Below are positions 24,782 to 34,029 of a DNA stretch of 36,214 nt, one piece after another; within the stretch, counting starts at the first letter, position 1, and every line of letters begins with the position of its first letter. This stretch comes from JBELHO01 sp042091375. GTDB taxonomy: Bacteria; Pseudomonadota; Gammaproteobacteria; Enterobacterales; Alteromonadaceae. The stretch spans positions 1 through 36,214 of the forward strand of contig JBELHO010000032.1 of assembly GCA_042091375.1 (NCBI GenBank), in the 5' to 3' direction. The position numbers were made by a program, and so were the translations under genes. A model generated the notes under the pieces. The model worked only from the letters and a program-made list of their open reading frames with translations, was not told the origin of the DNA and did no database searches.

Positions 24782-27403
24782 TTACGCACGTACCTGGCTA
24801 TTATCAATACTCTGTGCATTCTGATCATTTTCTATCTTTGCCGGGCGACTGATATAATAACCTTGACCATATTCACAGCCAACTTTTTGTAATTTTTTCA
24901 ACAGTTCTGCTGATTCAATGCCTTCGGCAACCAAGCGATAGCCAAACTCATCACCCAAACCATTCAATGCTTTTACCAAAGCCAATTGTTTATTATTACC
25001 ATTTAAAGTGCGAGTAAAACTGCGATCGAGTTTAATAAATTCAAAAGGATAACTGTGTAATAGGTTAAATGAAGACACTCTAGCGCCGTAATCATCAAGT
25101 GCTAGGCGGACTCCGAAATCTGTTAATTTTTTTAAACCGTTAATCACTAATTCAGTATGGTGTCTAAAAGCCGACTCATTAAACTCTAAAATAAGTTGTT
25201 GTGGCTCGTCTATATGTTCAGTGATCACTGCAATTAAATCATTGACTTGATCGGGCTGGGTTAAATGACGGCCTGATAAATTGATACCAATAAAAGCTTG
25301 GTTATTTTCAGCACTGTTTTTCCAATGTTTCAACTGCAAACAAACTTGTTCAACCACCCAGGCTTCAATATCAACGATTATGCCAGTCTCTTCCGCCATA
25401 AAAAGAAATTCACTCGGGGTTAATAACCCTCTAATTGGATGCTGCCAACGCAATAAACCTTCATAACCTATAGTCTGTTCAGCAGACAGATCCGATATTT
25501 TTTGGTAATGCAATTCAAATTGTTGCTCCTTTAAAGCGATCCGTAATTCTTGCTCTAAGGTATTATTAGCCATCAATTGTTCACGCATGCTTTCATCAAA
25601 AAACACATACCGTCCACGACCTTGATTTTTTGCGTGATACATAGCAGCATCAGCATCTCTTAAAATTTCACTCGCCTGTTTATAACGAGTATGACAAAGC
25701 GCAACGCCGATACTGGCGTTAGAGTACAAGGTGTGTTCGTCTAAATTAAAGGGTTCTCTTATGGTATTGATAATGCGAGTGGCAACATCTTCGATATCTT
25801 TTTGAGAATGTAAAGAATCCAACAGTATGACAAACTCATCACCACCTAAACGAGCTAAAACATCGTTGCCGCGAACACAGTCGGACAAGCGAGCAGCGAT
25901 TTCGATTAAAAACTGATCACCAGTAAAATGTCCTAGCGTATCATTAATGTTTTTAAAGCGATCAAGGTCAATAAATAATACCGCAAACCTATTGTTTGGA
26001 TGGCGCTTTAAGTGACTTAACGCGTGTTTTAAGCGTTCGGTAAACATCACGCGATTGGGCAGTTTAGTTAACGCATCGTGATGTGCTTCAAAGTAGAGTT
26101 GCTGTTCAGCTTTTCGTCGCTCTTCAATTTGTCGACGTAAATTAAAGTTAGTTTCTTGTAATTCTTTGGTGCGTTGATCAACCATATTGGCTAAGTGGTC
26201 TTTACTCTGCTGAGCTTTAACTTGCGCGTTTTGCCGCAAAGTGACCGACGCAATATGTTGACTAATAAAACGTATCAGTTCTAAATCACTCGGCTCAAAA
26301 GCATTATCATCTTGATAATGCTGTAATGCGAGTACCCCAAATACCTTGCCCCTATCCACCAAAGGTGCTGCTAACCAAGCACTGGGCAGATCATGATCAG
26401 CGGTATTTAACTGATATTCGCGTTGAATTATTTCACCATCATCAAGTAATAAATAAGTATCACCTCGAGTGATAAGCAAAGGTTTTTGAGTGTTTAAGGT
26501 ATGTTGCAGCAACTCGTCACTTTGTTGTACAAGTTGGTTTGGGGGCTGTCTTTCATCTTGATAGTAAACCGCTTCTAACTTGTCATCAGTTGCAGACAAC
26601 GTAGATATTATAATGTTTTTTGCAGGTAAAATTTCAGCAACTTTTTGATGAATGGTCTGATAAAAACAGCCAATATCTTCCGAACCAGCACTCACCTCAG
26701 ATATAGCTAATAATGCTTTATGCATCTTTACCGCGTTTTGCCGATCGACTATTTCTCGCTGTAATTTTTCATTGGTTTCGGTAAGTTTTTGGGTCCGTTG
26801 ACGAATTTCATCTTCCAGTAATTCCCGACTGCGTACTCGATCAATAGCGGTGACTAAATGCGTAGCAATAAAATCTAGTAGCTCACAATCTCTTTCGCTA
26901 AAATATTGTTTTTGATCATAACTCTTAACGGCTATCACACCGATCACTTGCTGTTCACGCTTTAATGGCACTCCAAGCCAGTCAATACAGTCAGACTCAT
27001 ATAGAGAAGATTTGCCAGCTTGAATAAAGGCTTTAGGTTTATCTACCTTATAATGCAGTGGTTTTCTATTTTCAAACACCAACTGAGTTAAGCTATTTTG
27101 CCAATCTTCAGCTTCGGGTTGTTCAAGTGCCCGCGGATTTTTCGGATTGTGGCAATATGCCAGTGATAATTGGCTTTCCTTTGATAATAGGGCGATATGA
27201 AAGCTATCAGAAATTAAGATTGTTTTAATAATGGCTTGCAGTGCAGAGTAAAACGAAGCCATGTCATTGACTGTGCTGGCCAATTCCGACAAGTTCAGTA
27301 AGCTTGATTGCATAGTTTTTAACTGGCGATACTTTTTTACTAAAGACTTTAGCTTAGGCAACTGATGTCGAGCTTGTCTATTTGCACTGGCCTTGCTGTC
27401 CAT
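24782..27403 (-). CDS. GAF-GAF-GGDEF-EAL c-di-GMP signalling protein
   Basis: This 873-residue soluble protein has GAF domain 1 (about 45-190), a coiled coil, GAF domain 2 (about 228-390), a coiled coil, a GGDEF domain (about 440-602) and an EAL domain (about 615-855). The cyclase motif GGDEF is at 520-524 with an RGND I-site at 511-514, so cyclase activity is plausible. The EAL site reads EGL (648-650), while the metal and catalytic residues (Glu740, Asp770-Asp771, Lys791, Glu827) appear kept. Loop 6 reads DDYGARVSS instead of DDFGTGYSS. No membrane segment is visible. It lies downstream of rpoH on the same strand, but a terminator separates them. Confidence 0.9.
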   Translation of the reverse strand: MDSKASANRQARHQLPKLKSLVKKYRQLKTMQSSLLNLSELASTVNDMASFYSALQAIIKTILISDSFHIALLSKESQLSLAYCHNPKNPRALEQPEAEDWQNSLTQLVFENRKPLHYKVDKPKAFIQAGKSSLYESDCIDWLGVPLKREQQVIGVIAVKSYDQKQYFSERDCELLDFIATHLVTAIDRVRSRELLEDEIRQRTQKLTETNEKLQREIVDRQNAVKMHKALLAISEVSAGSEDIGCFYQTIHQKVAEILPAKNIIISTLSATDDKLEAVYYQDERQPPNQLVQQSDELLQHTLNTQKPLLITRGDTYLLLDDGEIIQREYQLNTADHDLPSAWLAAPLVDRGKVFGVLALQHYQDDNAFEPSDLELIRFISQHIASVTLRQNAQVKAQQSKDHLANMVDQRTKELQETNFNLRRQIEERRKAEQQLYFEAHHDALTKLPNRVMFTERLKHALSHLKRHPNNRFAVLFIDLDRFKNINDTLGHFTGDQFLIEIAARLSDCVRGNDVLARLGGDEFVILLDSLHSQKDIEDVATRIINTIREPFNLDEHTLYSNASIGVALCHTRYKQASEILRDADAAMYHAKNQGRGRYVFFDESMREQLMANNTLEQELRIALKEQQFELHYQKISDLSAEQTIGYEGLLRWQHPIRGLLTPSEFLFMAEETGIIVDIEAWVVEQVCLQLKHWKNSAENNQAFIGINLSGRHLTQPDQVNDLIAVITEHIDEPQQLILEFNESAFRHHTELVINGLKKLTDFGVRLALDDYGARVSSFNLLHSYPFEFIKLDRSFTRTLNGNNKQLALVKALNGLGDEFGYRLVAEGIESAELLKKLQKVGCEYGQGYYISRPAKIENDQNAQSIDNSQVRA

Positions 27404-27618
27404 TAAGGCACTTCCATTAGGTTGTTGTCATTATTTTTATCCCGACAGTCTATCAAAATGTAATAAATTGGCTAGTCTTTATGGCTGTTTTTTAAGCAAA
27501 TAATGAATATTTATTTTACTGATAGAGTTTATTTTGATCGCTCAGACCGAAATCAAATCGCCGCCCTATGTAAAAATAAGACAACCAAGTCAGTACTTAT
27601 AAATAAATTATTTTTTTA

Positions 27619-27645
27619 CAAAAAAAAACCGACTATTGCCGGTTT
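27619..27645 (-). terminator. Intrinsic terminator of rpoH
   Basis: A 6-bp stem (27626-27631 with 27640-27645, eight-base loop) lies 25 bases past the rpoH stop and merges on the minus strand into a long T-run. The stem is short, but the T-run and position support the call. Confidence 0.65.
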
Positions 27646-27670
27646 ATTTGATGTAACAGTCTAGCTTAAA

Positions 27671-28537
27671 TTAATTGCCAATGGCAGATTTCAGTTTATT
27701 TAAGGCATTTTTTTCTAACTGCCTAACTCGCTCTGCCGATATGGCATATTTATCTGCCAACGACTGTAAAGTACTCTTTTCATCATCTAACCATCGAGTT
27801 TTAATAATATCCTGACTGCGATCGTCTAAACCTGTCATCGCTAGTGCCAATTTTTTATTGGAGTGATCTTCCCAATTGCTTTCTTCAACCAAAGTGGCTA
27901 AATCAGACTCTTTGTCTTCAAGGTATTGCGCAGGCGAAAAGCTACCGATACTCGAGGCGTTATCATCGTCATCTGAAGACAATTCAAATGCTTGATCTTG
28001 ACTGCTCATCCGATTTTCCATTTCCAATACGTCTTTCTCACTCACCCCTAAAGTTTGAGCAACAGTACGAACTTCATCATGGCTAAACCAGCCCAAGCGC
28101 TTTTTGTTTTTGCGTAAATTAAAAAATAATTTTCGTTGGGCTTTAGTGGTGGCTACTTTGACAATACGCCAATTGCGCAAAACGTACTCATGTATTTCTG
28201 CCTTGATCCAATGAACAGCAAAAGATACTAAGCGAACACCCACTTCAGGATTGAAGCGCTTAACGGCTTTCATCAAGCCAACATTGCCTTCTTGAACGAG
28301 ATCAGACTGAGGCAAACCATAACCTGCGTAGCCTTTGGCAATATGAATAACAAAGCGCAAATGCGACATAATAAGCTCTTGTGCAGCTTGTAAATCATCG
28401 TCATTGAACAAGCGAGTCGCCAAATCGTGTTCTCGCTCTGCAGTTAACATAGGAATACTATACGCTGATTGCATATACGCTTCTATGCTACCACTTTGTG
28501 GAACAGCTATTGGCATCGACTTAATTGAATCGCTCAT
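27671..28537 (-). CDS. rpoH: RNA polymerase sigma-32 (heat-shock sigma factor)
   Basis: RpoH directs RNA polymerase to heat-shock promoters. The 288 residues show regions 1.2-2 (LTAEREHDLATRLF, SHLRFVIHIAKGYAGYGLPQSDLVQEGNVGLM), region 2.4 (VRLVSFAVHWIKAEIHEYVLRNWRIVK), the RpoH box QRKLFFNLRK, and region 4 ending with the helix-turn-helix YAISAERVRQLEKNALNKLK. A strong GGGGG ribosome site lies 6 bases before the ATG. In many gammaproteobacteria rpoH follows ftsX directly; here a divergent EAL-HDOD gene stands between them. I could not judge a 5' RNA thermosensor by eye. Confidence 0.98.
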   Translation of the reverse strand: MSDSIKSMPIAVPQSGSIEAYMQSAYSIPMLTAEREHDLATRLFNDDDLQAAQELIMSHLRFVIHIAKGYAGYGLPQSDLVQEGNVGLMKAVKRFNPEVGVRLVSFAVHWIKAEIHEYVLRNWRIVKVATTKAQRKLFFNLRKNKKRLGWFSHDEVRTVAQTLGVSEKDVLEMENRMSSQDQAFELSSDDDDNASSIGSFSPAQYLEDKESDLATLVEESNWEDHSNKKLALAMTGLDDRSQDIIKTRWLDDEKSTLQSLADKYAISAERVRQLEKNALNKLKSAIGN

Positions 28538-28663
28538 TTAATACCCCCTTTAATATAGCCCTCGAATATAACACAAACACGACCATATATCTAACAAATT
28601 AAATATAAGTTACCTGACTAGACCTGATGATTCAATACTCTATTTCATCACCCATTGATTAAC

Positions 28664-28692
28664 TTGTTTAAAATTGTTTCAACGCTTATAAT
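28664..28692 (+). promoter_or_regulatory. Probable promoter of the EAL-HDOD gene
   Basis: A perfect TATAAT (28687-28692) lies 17 bases after TTGTTT (28664-28669, three of six to consensus). Transcription would start near 28699, leaving a leader of about 70 bases. Confidence 0.45.
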
Positions 28693-28770
28693 TTGTTCAT
28701 GTCACACAGGGATTTAGGCGTTACTTTACAGTTTTATTAAATATAAAAGCGATTTTTTTGGGAGTTAATC

Positions 28771-29988
28771 TTGTATTCTTATTTAGCGCGACAACCCATT
28801 TTAAACGCAGATCAACAACTTGTTGCTTACGAACTGCTGTTTCGCGATGGTGAGAGGAATTGTTTTCCAAACATAGACCCAAATCAAGCCACCTCAAATA
28901 TATTAACCAATAATCACCTTACTATGGGGGTTGAGCATGTTACTGGTGACTTGCCTGCCTATATAAATTTTCATGCTGATACCTTAATTAGGCATTTCCC
29001 AAGTTTTTTGCATCCCGACAGAGTCGTTATAGAAATATTAGAAGACGTAGAAATAAGTGCCCCCCTGATAAGTGCGATTAAATCTCTGAAAGAAAAGGGC
29101 TACAAACTTGCATTAGACGACCATGACTTTGACCCTAAGTGGGATGTATTGCTGCCTTATATTGACATTATCAAAGTCGATGTACTTACTATTAGCGTTC
29201 TCGAGATCAGCAAAAAAATACATAGCTTAAAATCCTGGAACGGCATATTACTCGCTGAAAAAGTAGAGCAAAAAAGGCAATTTGAGCAATTAAAATTGCT
29301 TGGATTTACTATGTTTCAAGGCTACTTCTTTGCTCGACCAGAGATGTTGAAACAAAAAAAACTGTCTACCACTAAACAAAATATTTTAGATCTGATCAGC
29401 CACTCCAGTAAGGTTAAGTTAGACTTTGACGCCATCAATGATATTTTTTGTAGCGATCCTGCACTTACCTATAAATTATTGCGATTTATAAACAGTCCTA
29501 CTTATGGCTGCACTCAAGAAATTACCTCGTTGAAGCATGCCCTGGTTTATATTGGAGAGCTAGAGTTAAAGAAATTTATCGCCCTGTTGTCTTTATCAGA
29601 TTTAAGTGAGAATAAATGCTCTGAAATTATGCGCTTATCTCTGATCAGAGCAAAGTTTTGTGAGCAAATTTCACTACAACGGCAAGATCAACAAAACCCT
29701 CCAAAAGCTTTTTTAACGGGTATATTGTCGCTTATTGACGGTATTTTAGATTACGAATTACACTTAGTGCTTGAAGCTCTACCGATACACCAAGATATTA
29801 AAGCCGCACTGCGCCAAGAAGAGAGTCAATTAAGCCAATATTTAAGTTTAGCAACCGCTGTAGAGCAAGGCTTGTGGAAAGATTGCCAGCTGATTTTAAC
29901 TTCGCTATCTGTTGATATGCTGTTTTGTTTTAATACCTATATGCAGGCCATTGAATGGGCTGATGAAATGTTAACTTGTGGACATTAA
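28771..29988 (+). CDS. EAL-HDOD signalling protein (YuxH/CdgJ type)
   Basis: This 405-residue soluble protein has an N-terminal EAL domain (about 1-195) and a C-terminal HDOD domain (about 200-390, with SDPALTYKLLRFINSPTYG). The EAL site reads ELL (Glu21), with INFHAD, EILEDVE, ALDD, IIKVD, AEKVE and QGYFFARP in order, so several catalytic residues remain. Vibrio CdgJ of this architecture influences motility; some members are active phosphodiesterases and others are not. The start is TTG with GGGAG 6 bases upstream. It stands between rpoH and ftsX, opposite to both. Confidence 0.9.
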   Translation: MYSYLARQPILNADQQLVAYELLFRDGERNCFPNIDPNQATSNILTNNHLTMGVEHVTGDLPAYINFHADTLIRHFPSFLHPDRVVIEILEDVEISAPLISAIKSLKEKGYKLALDDHDFDPKWDVLLPYIDIIKVDVLTISVLEISKKIHSLKSWNGILLAEKVEQKRQFEQLKLLGFTMFQGYFFARPEMLKQKKLSTTKQNILDLISHSSKVKLDFDAINDIFCSDPALTYKLLRFINSPTYGCTQEITSLKHALVYIGELELKKFIALLSLSDLSENKCSEIMRLSLIRAKFCEQISLQRQDQQNPPKAFLTGILSLIDGILDYELHLVLEALPIHQDIKAALRQEESQLSQYLSLATAVEQGLWKDCQLILTSLSVDMLFCFNTYMQAIEWADEMLTCGH

Positions 29989-30042
29989 AATCGATGAGTA
30001 CTAGTTGCTGGCCTAGCAAAAAATCACCGCACTAAATATCAC

Positions 30043-31014
30043 TCAATCAGCGGTTGCCTCAATTGCTCGGATATGTTTTCTGACTGACAAGTAACTCCCC
30101 GCCAAACCCAAGGACACAGCAGATAAAATTAACACTAACATTTCAGCACCACTTAAACCGACAAGGACAAAATTGCTCTGATATAACTGGGTCAAGCGCA
30201 TTAACGCACCAGTAAAAAACTGCGCCAAGACAGCAACAAAAAAAGTCGCAATCAATCCCCCTAACACACCATACCAAACTCCAGAGTAAAGGAAAGGCCG
30301 CTGAATAAAGCTATCTGTAGCACCGACTAATTTCATCACCGCGATGGCATTTTGTTGATTTAAAATCGCTAACCTAATGGTATTACCTATGATCAATATC
30401 ACCGATAAACAAAGTAAACTTGCAATACCAAGCACCACATCTTCTATCAAGGCGGTGATCGCCTCTAAACGCGTTAACCATTCCAAATCGAGCTTGCCCT
30501 GATCAACTTCGCTTTCTCTGAGCAATTTCATCAATAACTCTTCAGATGCCTGACTCTGGCTAGCTCTTTTCGTGGGTGTCACTAATACCGTAGCAGGCAA
30601 TGGATTAGTCGATAAATAATCAAGTGCTTCACCAAATCCTGACAAGGCTTTAAAGTCCTGTAAAGCTCGGTTAGCTGAAATATAGTCAACTTTAGCAACT
30701 TCGGGATACAAATTAATGCGCTGCACTAAATGTTGCGCTGATTTTTCAGACGTAGTTGGCTTGAGATACAAACTTATTTCAGAAGCCGAATCCCATTGAT
30801 CAGAAATGAGGTGGGCATTTTTAACAAACAGGTGCAAGGTTGCTGGTAAAGTCAAACTAATACCCAACACCAACACCGTCATAATTGAACTAAACGGGGT
30901 GCGCCATAAATCACCTAAACTGCCAATCGCTTGTTGTAAATGTCGAGTAAAGTGTCCAACAATTTTTTCGATGATATTGAGTTTTTTTGGTCTATATGCC
31001 AAATCTTTAGCCAT
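30043..31014 (-). CDS. ftsX: Cell division protein FtsX
   Basis: FtsX is the membrane subunit of the FtsEX complex, which activates septal peptidoglycan hydrolases. It has a cytoplasmic N-terminus, a first membrane segment near residue 45, a periplasmic domain (about 70-190), then three C-terminal segments, with the family motif NQQNAIAVMKLVGATDSFIQRPFLY. I chose the ATG at 31012-31014 (323 residues), overlapping the ftsE stop by 8 bases; a GTG at 31023 is in frame three codons earlier. The convergent EAL-HDOD gene lies downstream. Confidence 0.95.
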   Translation of the reverse strand: MAKDLAYRPKKLNIIEKIVGHFTRHLQQAIGSLGDLWRTPFSSIMTVLVLGISLTLPATLHLFVKNAHLISDQWDSASEISLYLKPTTSEKSAQHLVQRINLYPEVAKVDYISANRALQDFKALSGFGEALDYLSTNPLPATVLVTPTKRASQSQASEELLMKLLRESEVDQGKLDLEWLTRLEAITALIEDVVLGIASLLCLSVILIIGNTIRLAILNQQNAIAVMKLVGATDSFIQRPFLYSGVWYGVLGGLIATFFVAVLAQFFTGALMRLTQLYQSNFVLVGLSGAEMLVLILSAVSLGLAGSYLSVRKHIRAIEATAD

Positions 31015-31705
31015 GCCGATCACCGCCTACTTGCAGACCTTCAACTAAGCCATCATTAATCATTGAGCCCTGTTTCAAAGTAAGGGTTCGATATTTTAAG
31101 CGAGCGATCAGTCCTAAATCATGAGTGGCAATTAGCACAGCAACACCGACGTCATTAAACTCTTCAAATAAACGAATAATATCCAGTGATAATTTAGGAT
31201 CTAAATTTCCGGTTGGCTCATCGGCAAGTAAAATAGGCGGCTTATTAACGACTGCTCGAGCAATACCAACGCGCTGCTGCTCTCCACCGGATAACATACT
31301 GGGAAAACAACGGGTTTTATCACTTAAATGTACTTTGTCTAAAGCGGCATCAACACGCTTGTGAATTTCTTTTTGACTGTAGCCTTCAATAATCAAAGGT
31401 AAGGCAACATTATCAAATACAGTGCGATCCAAAAGCAGGTTGTGATTTTGAAAAATCATCCCAATGCCACGGCGAATATAAGGAATTTGCTTATAAGTCA
31501 CATCGGCTAAATCGGTTCCACCGATACAAATACGCCCTTTACTGGGTTTTTCCATTAAGCTCATTAACTTCAATATGGTACTTTTACCAGCGCCAGAATG
31601 TCCGGTTAAAAAAGCCATCTCTCCTGCCGCTAAAGAGAAACTGACCTGATTGAGAGCCAAAAATCCTCCTTGATAAGCCTTACTCACATTGTCAAAATGG
31701 ATCAT
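31007..31705 (-). CDS. ftsE: Cell division ATP-binding protein FtsE
   Basis: FtsE is the ABC ATPase that drives FtsX. The 232 residues show Walker A GHSGAGKST at 35-43, the Q-loop in GMIFQNHNLLLDRTV, the signature LSGGEQQRVGIARA, Walker B ILLADEPTGNLDP and the switch histidine in IATHD. It is 10 bases downstream of ftsY and overlaps ftsX, giving the classical ftsYEX operon. Confidence 0.97.
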   Translation of the reverse strand: MIHFDNVSKAYQGGFLALNQVSFSLAAGEMAFLTGHSGAGKSTILKLMSLMEKPSKGRICIGGTDLADVTYKQIPYIRRGIGMIFQNHNLLLDRTVFDNVALPLIIEGYSQKEIHKRVDAALDKVHLSDKTRCFPSMLSGGEQQRVGIARAVVNKPPILLADEPTGNLDPKLSLDIIRLFEEFNDVGVAVLIATHDLGLIARLKYRTLTLKQGSMINDGLVEGLQVGGDRHG

Positions 31706-31715
31706 TTGCTTTGTA

Positions 31716-32897
31716 TTACGCCTCGTCAGTTATGTCTTGAGTAAACAGTGCCTCAACAAACTCATCACTACTAAAGGGGCGAAGGTCATCAATAGCCTCA
31801 CCTACACCTAAGTACCTTATGGGTATGTTGTATTTGTCGGCTACGGCAAATACCACACCACCTTTGGCTGTACCGTCGAGTTTAGTTAAGGTTAACCCGG
31901 TTAAACCAACTGCTTGGTCAAATAGTTTGGTTTGGCTTAGGGCATTTTGTCCAGTGCCTGCGTCAATGGTTAACATTACCTCATGTGGTGCAGTACCATC
32001 TATTTTTTTGATCACTCGCACCACCTTTTTTAATTCTTCCATTAGGTGGTTTTTATTTTGTAACCTGCCAGCCGTATCGGCAATTAATACATCTACGCCT
32101 CTTGCTTTAGCTGCACTAATCGCATCAAAAATCACCGACGCACTATCGGCTCCAGTTTGTTGAGCAATAACGGCAATGTCATTGCGCTCTCCCCACACCT
32201 GTAACTGCTCAACTGCCGCCGCTCTAAAAGTATCGCCTGCGGCCAACATTACCGACTTGCCTTGCGCTTGGAACTGTTTTGCCAATTTACCAATCGTGGT
32301 GGTTTTACCAACGCCATTGACCCCTACCATTAATATAACATAGGGGCCATTTTGCGAATTGATCACTAGCGGCTGATCGACTGGCGCAATAATGTTTTTA
32401 AGTTGGATTTTAAGTAAATCGTACAACGCATCAGCGTCTTTTAATTGGCTTCGCGACGCAGAATCAGTCAATGCTTTAATAATTTTATTAGTGGTTTCAA
32501 CGCCTACATCAGCTAACAATAAATGTGTTTCAAGATCTTCGAAAAGTTCATCGTCAATTTGTTTGCCTTGAAAAAGCGATCGCAAACCACCGCCCAAATT
32601 TTGTCGAGTTTTACCAAGACTTTGCTTTAACCGGGTAAATAAACTCTGTTTTTTTTCTGGTTTTGGATCGGATTCTAGCTCTGATTCTGTTTCCACCTCT
32701 GGCTCTGCTGAGCTGTTATCAGTGACTTCTGAAAGGGCAATTGGCTGTTGACCAAGATCAATATCTCTGGAGTGACTGATTTCAGACGCATCATCAACAT
32801 CACTAGCTTCAATTTGCTGCTCAGCAGGCAAATCGCTGTTCTTTTTCTCAGTTTCACCTATACCCAACCAGGAAAACATACCTTTCTTTTTCGACAT
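31716..32897 (-). CDS. ftsY: Signal recognition particle receptor FtsY
   Basis: FtsY is the SRP receptor GTPase that delivers nascent membrane proteins to the translocon. An acidic, Glu/Asp/Ser-rich A domain of about 80 residues precedes the NG domain. GTPase motifs are GVNGVGKTTTIGKLA, DTFRAAAVEQL, DTAGRLQNKN and TKLDGTAKGG. The frame extends to an ATG at 32969, adding 24 unusual hydrophobic residues; I prefer the ATG at 32895-32897 (MSKKKGMFSWLG), giving 393 residues and a family-like N-terminus. No start has a strong ribosome site. It is divergent from rsmD, as in E. coli. Confidence 0.95.
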   Translation of the reverse strand: MSKKKGMFSWLGIGETEKKNSDLPAEQQIEASDVDDASEISHSRDIDLGQQPIALSEVTDNSSAEPEVETESELESDPKPEKKQSLFTRLKQSLGKTRQNLGGGLRSLFQGKQIDDELFEDLETHLLLADVGVETTNKIIKALTDSASRSQLKDADALYDLLKIQLKNIIAPVDQPLVINSQNGPYVILMVGVNGVGKTTTIGKLAKQFQAQGKSVMLAAGDTFRAAAVEQLQVWGERNDIAVIAQQTGADSASVIFDAISAAKARGVDVLIADTAGRLQNKNHLMEELKKVVRVIKKIDGTAPHEVMLTIDAGTGQNALSQTKLFDQAVGLTGLTLTKLDGTAKGGVVFAVADKYNIPIRYLGVGEAIDDLRPFSSDEFVEALFTQDITDEA

Positions 32898-33015
32898 ATT
32901 GACTATTTCTTTCTCTAAATTAACAATTTCAGTGGTAATAATGGAGTAAACAAGGATAATAATCTTCATATAGTATCATCTAAAATGCCCACGAAAAACA
33001 AAAGCTGCGCAAGTA

Positions 33016-33618
33016 ATGAATAAACCTAAAAAACCATCGCAAAACAACACCAAAAATAGTGCTAAAAAGGGCAGCATTCGAATTATTGCCGGCAAGCATC
33101 GCGGCCGAAAACTACCGGTGATGATGTCACCTGGTTTACGGCCCACCACAGATAGAATTAAAGAAACGGTGTTTAACTGGTTAATGCCTTACTTGCCGGC
33201 TAGTCGTTGTCTAGATTGTTATGCCGGAGCAGGCAGTTTGGGTTTTGAAGCCTTATCACGGGGGGCATCTGAGCTGACATTACTGGAGTTAGACAAACAA
33301 GTCGCACGACAACTGAAACAAAATATCACCCTGCTCAATGCTGCCAATGTCAACGCAGTACAAACTGATACATTACACTACTTGCAACACCAAGTAGCAA
33401 GCCGACAGGATATTGTCTTCGTTGACCCGCCTTTTCACCAAGGGCTTATTGAGCAAACCATTGCATTGTTATCTAAGGGATGGGTAGCAGAGCATTCCTT
33501 GATTTATATAGAGATGGAGCGCGATATCTCAACCCTCAACACACCTGAAAAATGGCTGTTATTAAAACAAAAAAAATCAGGGCAAGTTGCTTACGCCTTA
33601 TATCAGGTACAGGTCTAA
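33016..33618 (+). CDS. rsmD: 16S rRNA (guanine-966-N2)-methyltransferase
   Basis: RsmD methylates G966 of 16S rRNA in the small subunit. The 200 residues show a basic N-terminal tail, IRIIAGKHRGRKLPV, the substrate region RPTTDRIKETVFNWL, the SAM loop DCYAGAGSLGFEALSRGA at 67-84, and the catalytic DPPF at 137-140. It is divergent from ftsY with a short gap, the standard position. Downstream it converges on the YbjQ gene; only a weak 5-bp hairpin lies between them. Confidence 0.97.
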   Translation: MNKPKKPSQNNTKNSAKKGSIRIIAGKHRGRKLPVMMSPGLRPTTDRIKETVFNWLMPYLPASRCLDCYAGAGSLGFEALSRGASELTLLELDKQVARQLKQNITLLNAANVNAVQTDTLHYLQHQVASRQDIVFVDPPFHQGLIEQTIALLSKGWVAEHSLIYIEMERDISTLNTPEKWLLLKQKKSGQVAYALYQVQV

Positions 33619-33656
33619 AATACATTGATTAGTGACTGTAGTCACATCGCCACGGC

Positions 33657-33974
33657 TTATGTTTTTAGTTTAACCGCAGTACCAAATACCATAATTTCAG
33701 AGGAACCATCCATAATTGTACTTGTTGTAAAGCGAATACCAACTACAGCATCTGCGCCCTTGTCTCGAGCATTTGCAACTAAGCGCGATACAGCTATATC
33801 TCGGGCGTCAGTGAGCATTTCGGTATAACCGCGTATTTCGCCGCCAACAATGTTTTTTAAACCAGCCATAATGTCACGACCAATGTGTTTTGCTTGCACA
33901 ACATTGCCGGTAACAATACCTACTATGGCTTCAACCTCTTTGCCTGGTATTGACTCTGTAGTTGAATAAATCAT
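33657..33974 (-). CDS. YbjQ-family (UPF0145) protein
   Basis: This 105-residue cytoplasmic protein matches the UPF0145/YbjQ family: IVTGNVVQAKHIGRDIMAGLKNIVGG, then YTEMLTDARDIAVSRL and ADAVVGIRF, ending MVFGTAVKL. The family forms pentamers, and no function is proven. I chose the ATG at 33972-33974, with AAGGA 7 bases upstream; the TTG just before it is in frame. It does not belong to the conserved ftsY/rsmD cluster. Confidence 0.88.
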   Translation of the reverse strand: MIYSTTESIPGKEVEAIVGIVTGNVVQAKHIGRDIMAGLKNIVGGEIRGYTEMLTDARDIAVSRLVANARDKGADAVVGIRFTTSTIMDGSSEIMVFGTAVKLKT

Positions 33975-34029
33975 CAAAAATTCCTTGTAAAAATAAAACC
34001 CAGGTTAACTTGTTATGCTTTAACATTCA

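Noticed and set aside
30003..30025. Small hairpin between the EAL-HDOD gene and ftsX
   Set aside because: The A-run follows on the plus strand, so neither convergent gene gains a T-run after the stem.
31819..32163. 114-codon open frame antisense to ftsY
   Set aside because: Shadow of the FtsY GTPase domain with no independent support.
32898..32969. 24-residue N-terminal extension of FtsY
   Set aside because: It is hydrophobic and unlike FtsY N-termini, and its ATG has no ribosome site; MSKKKGMFSWLG is the better start.
33632..33645. 5-bp hairpin between rsmD and the YbjQ gene
   Set aside because: Too short and without a T-run to be called a terminator.
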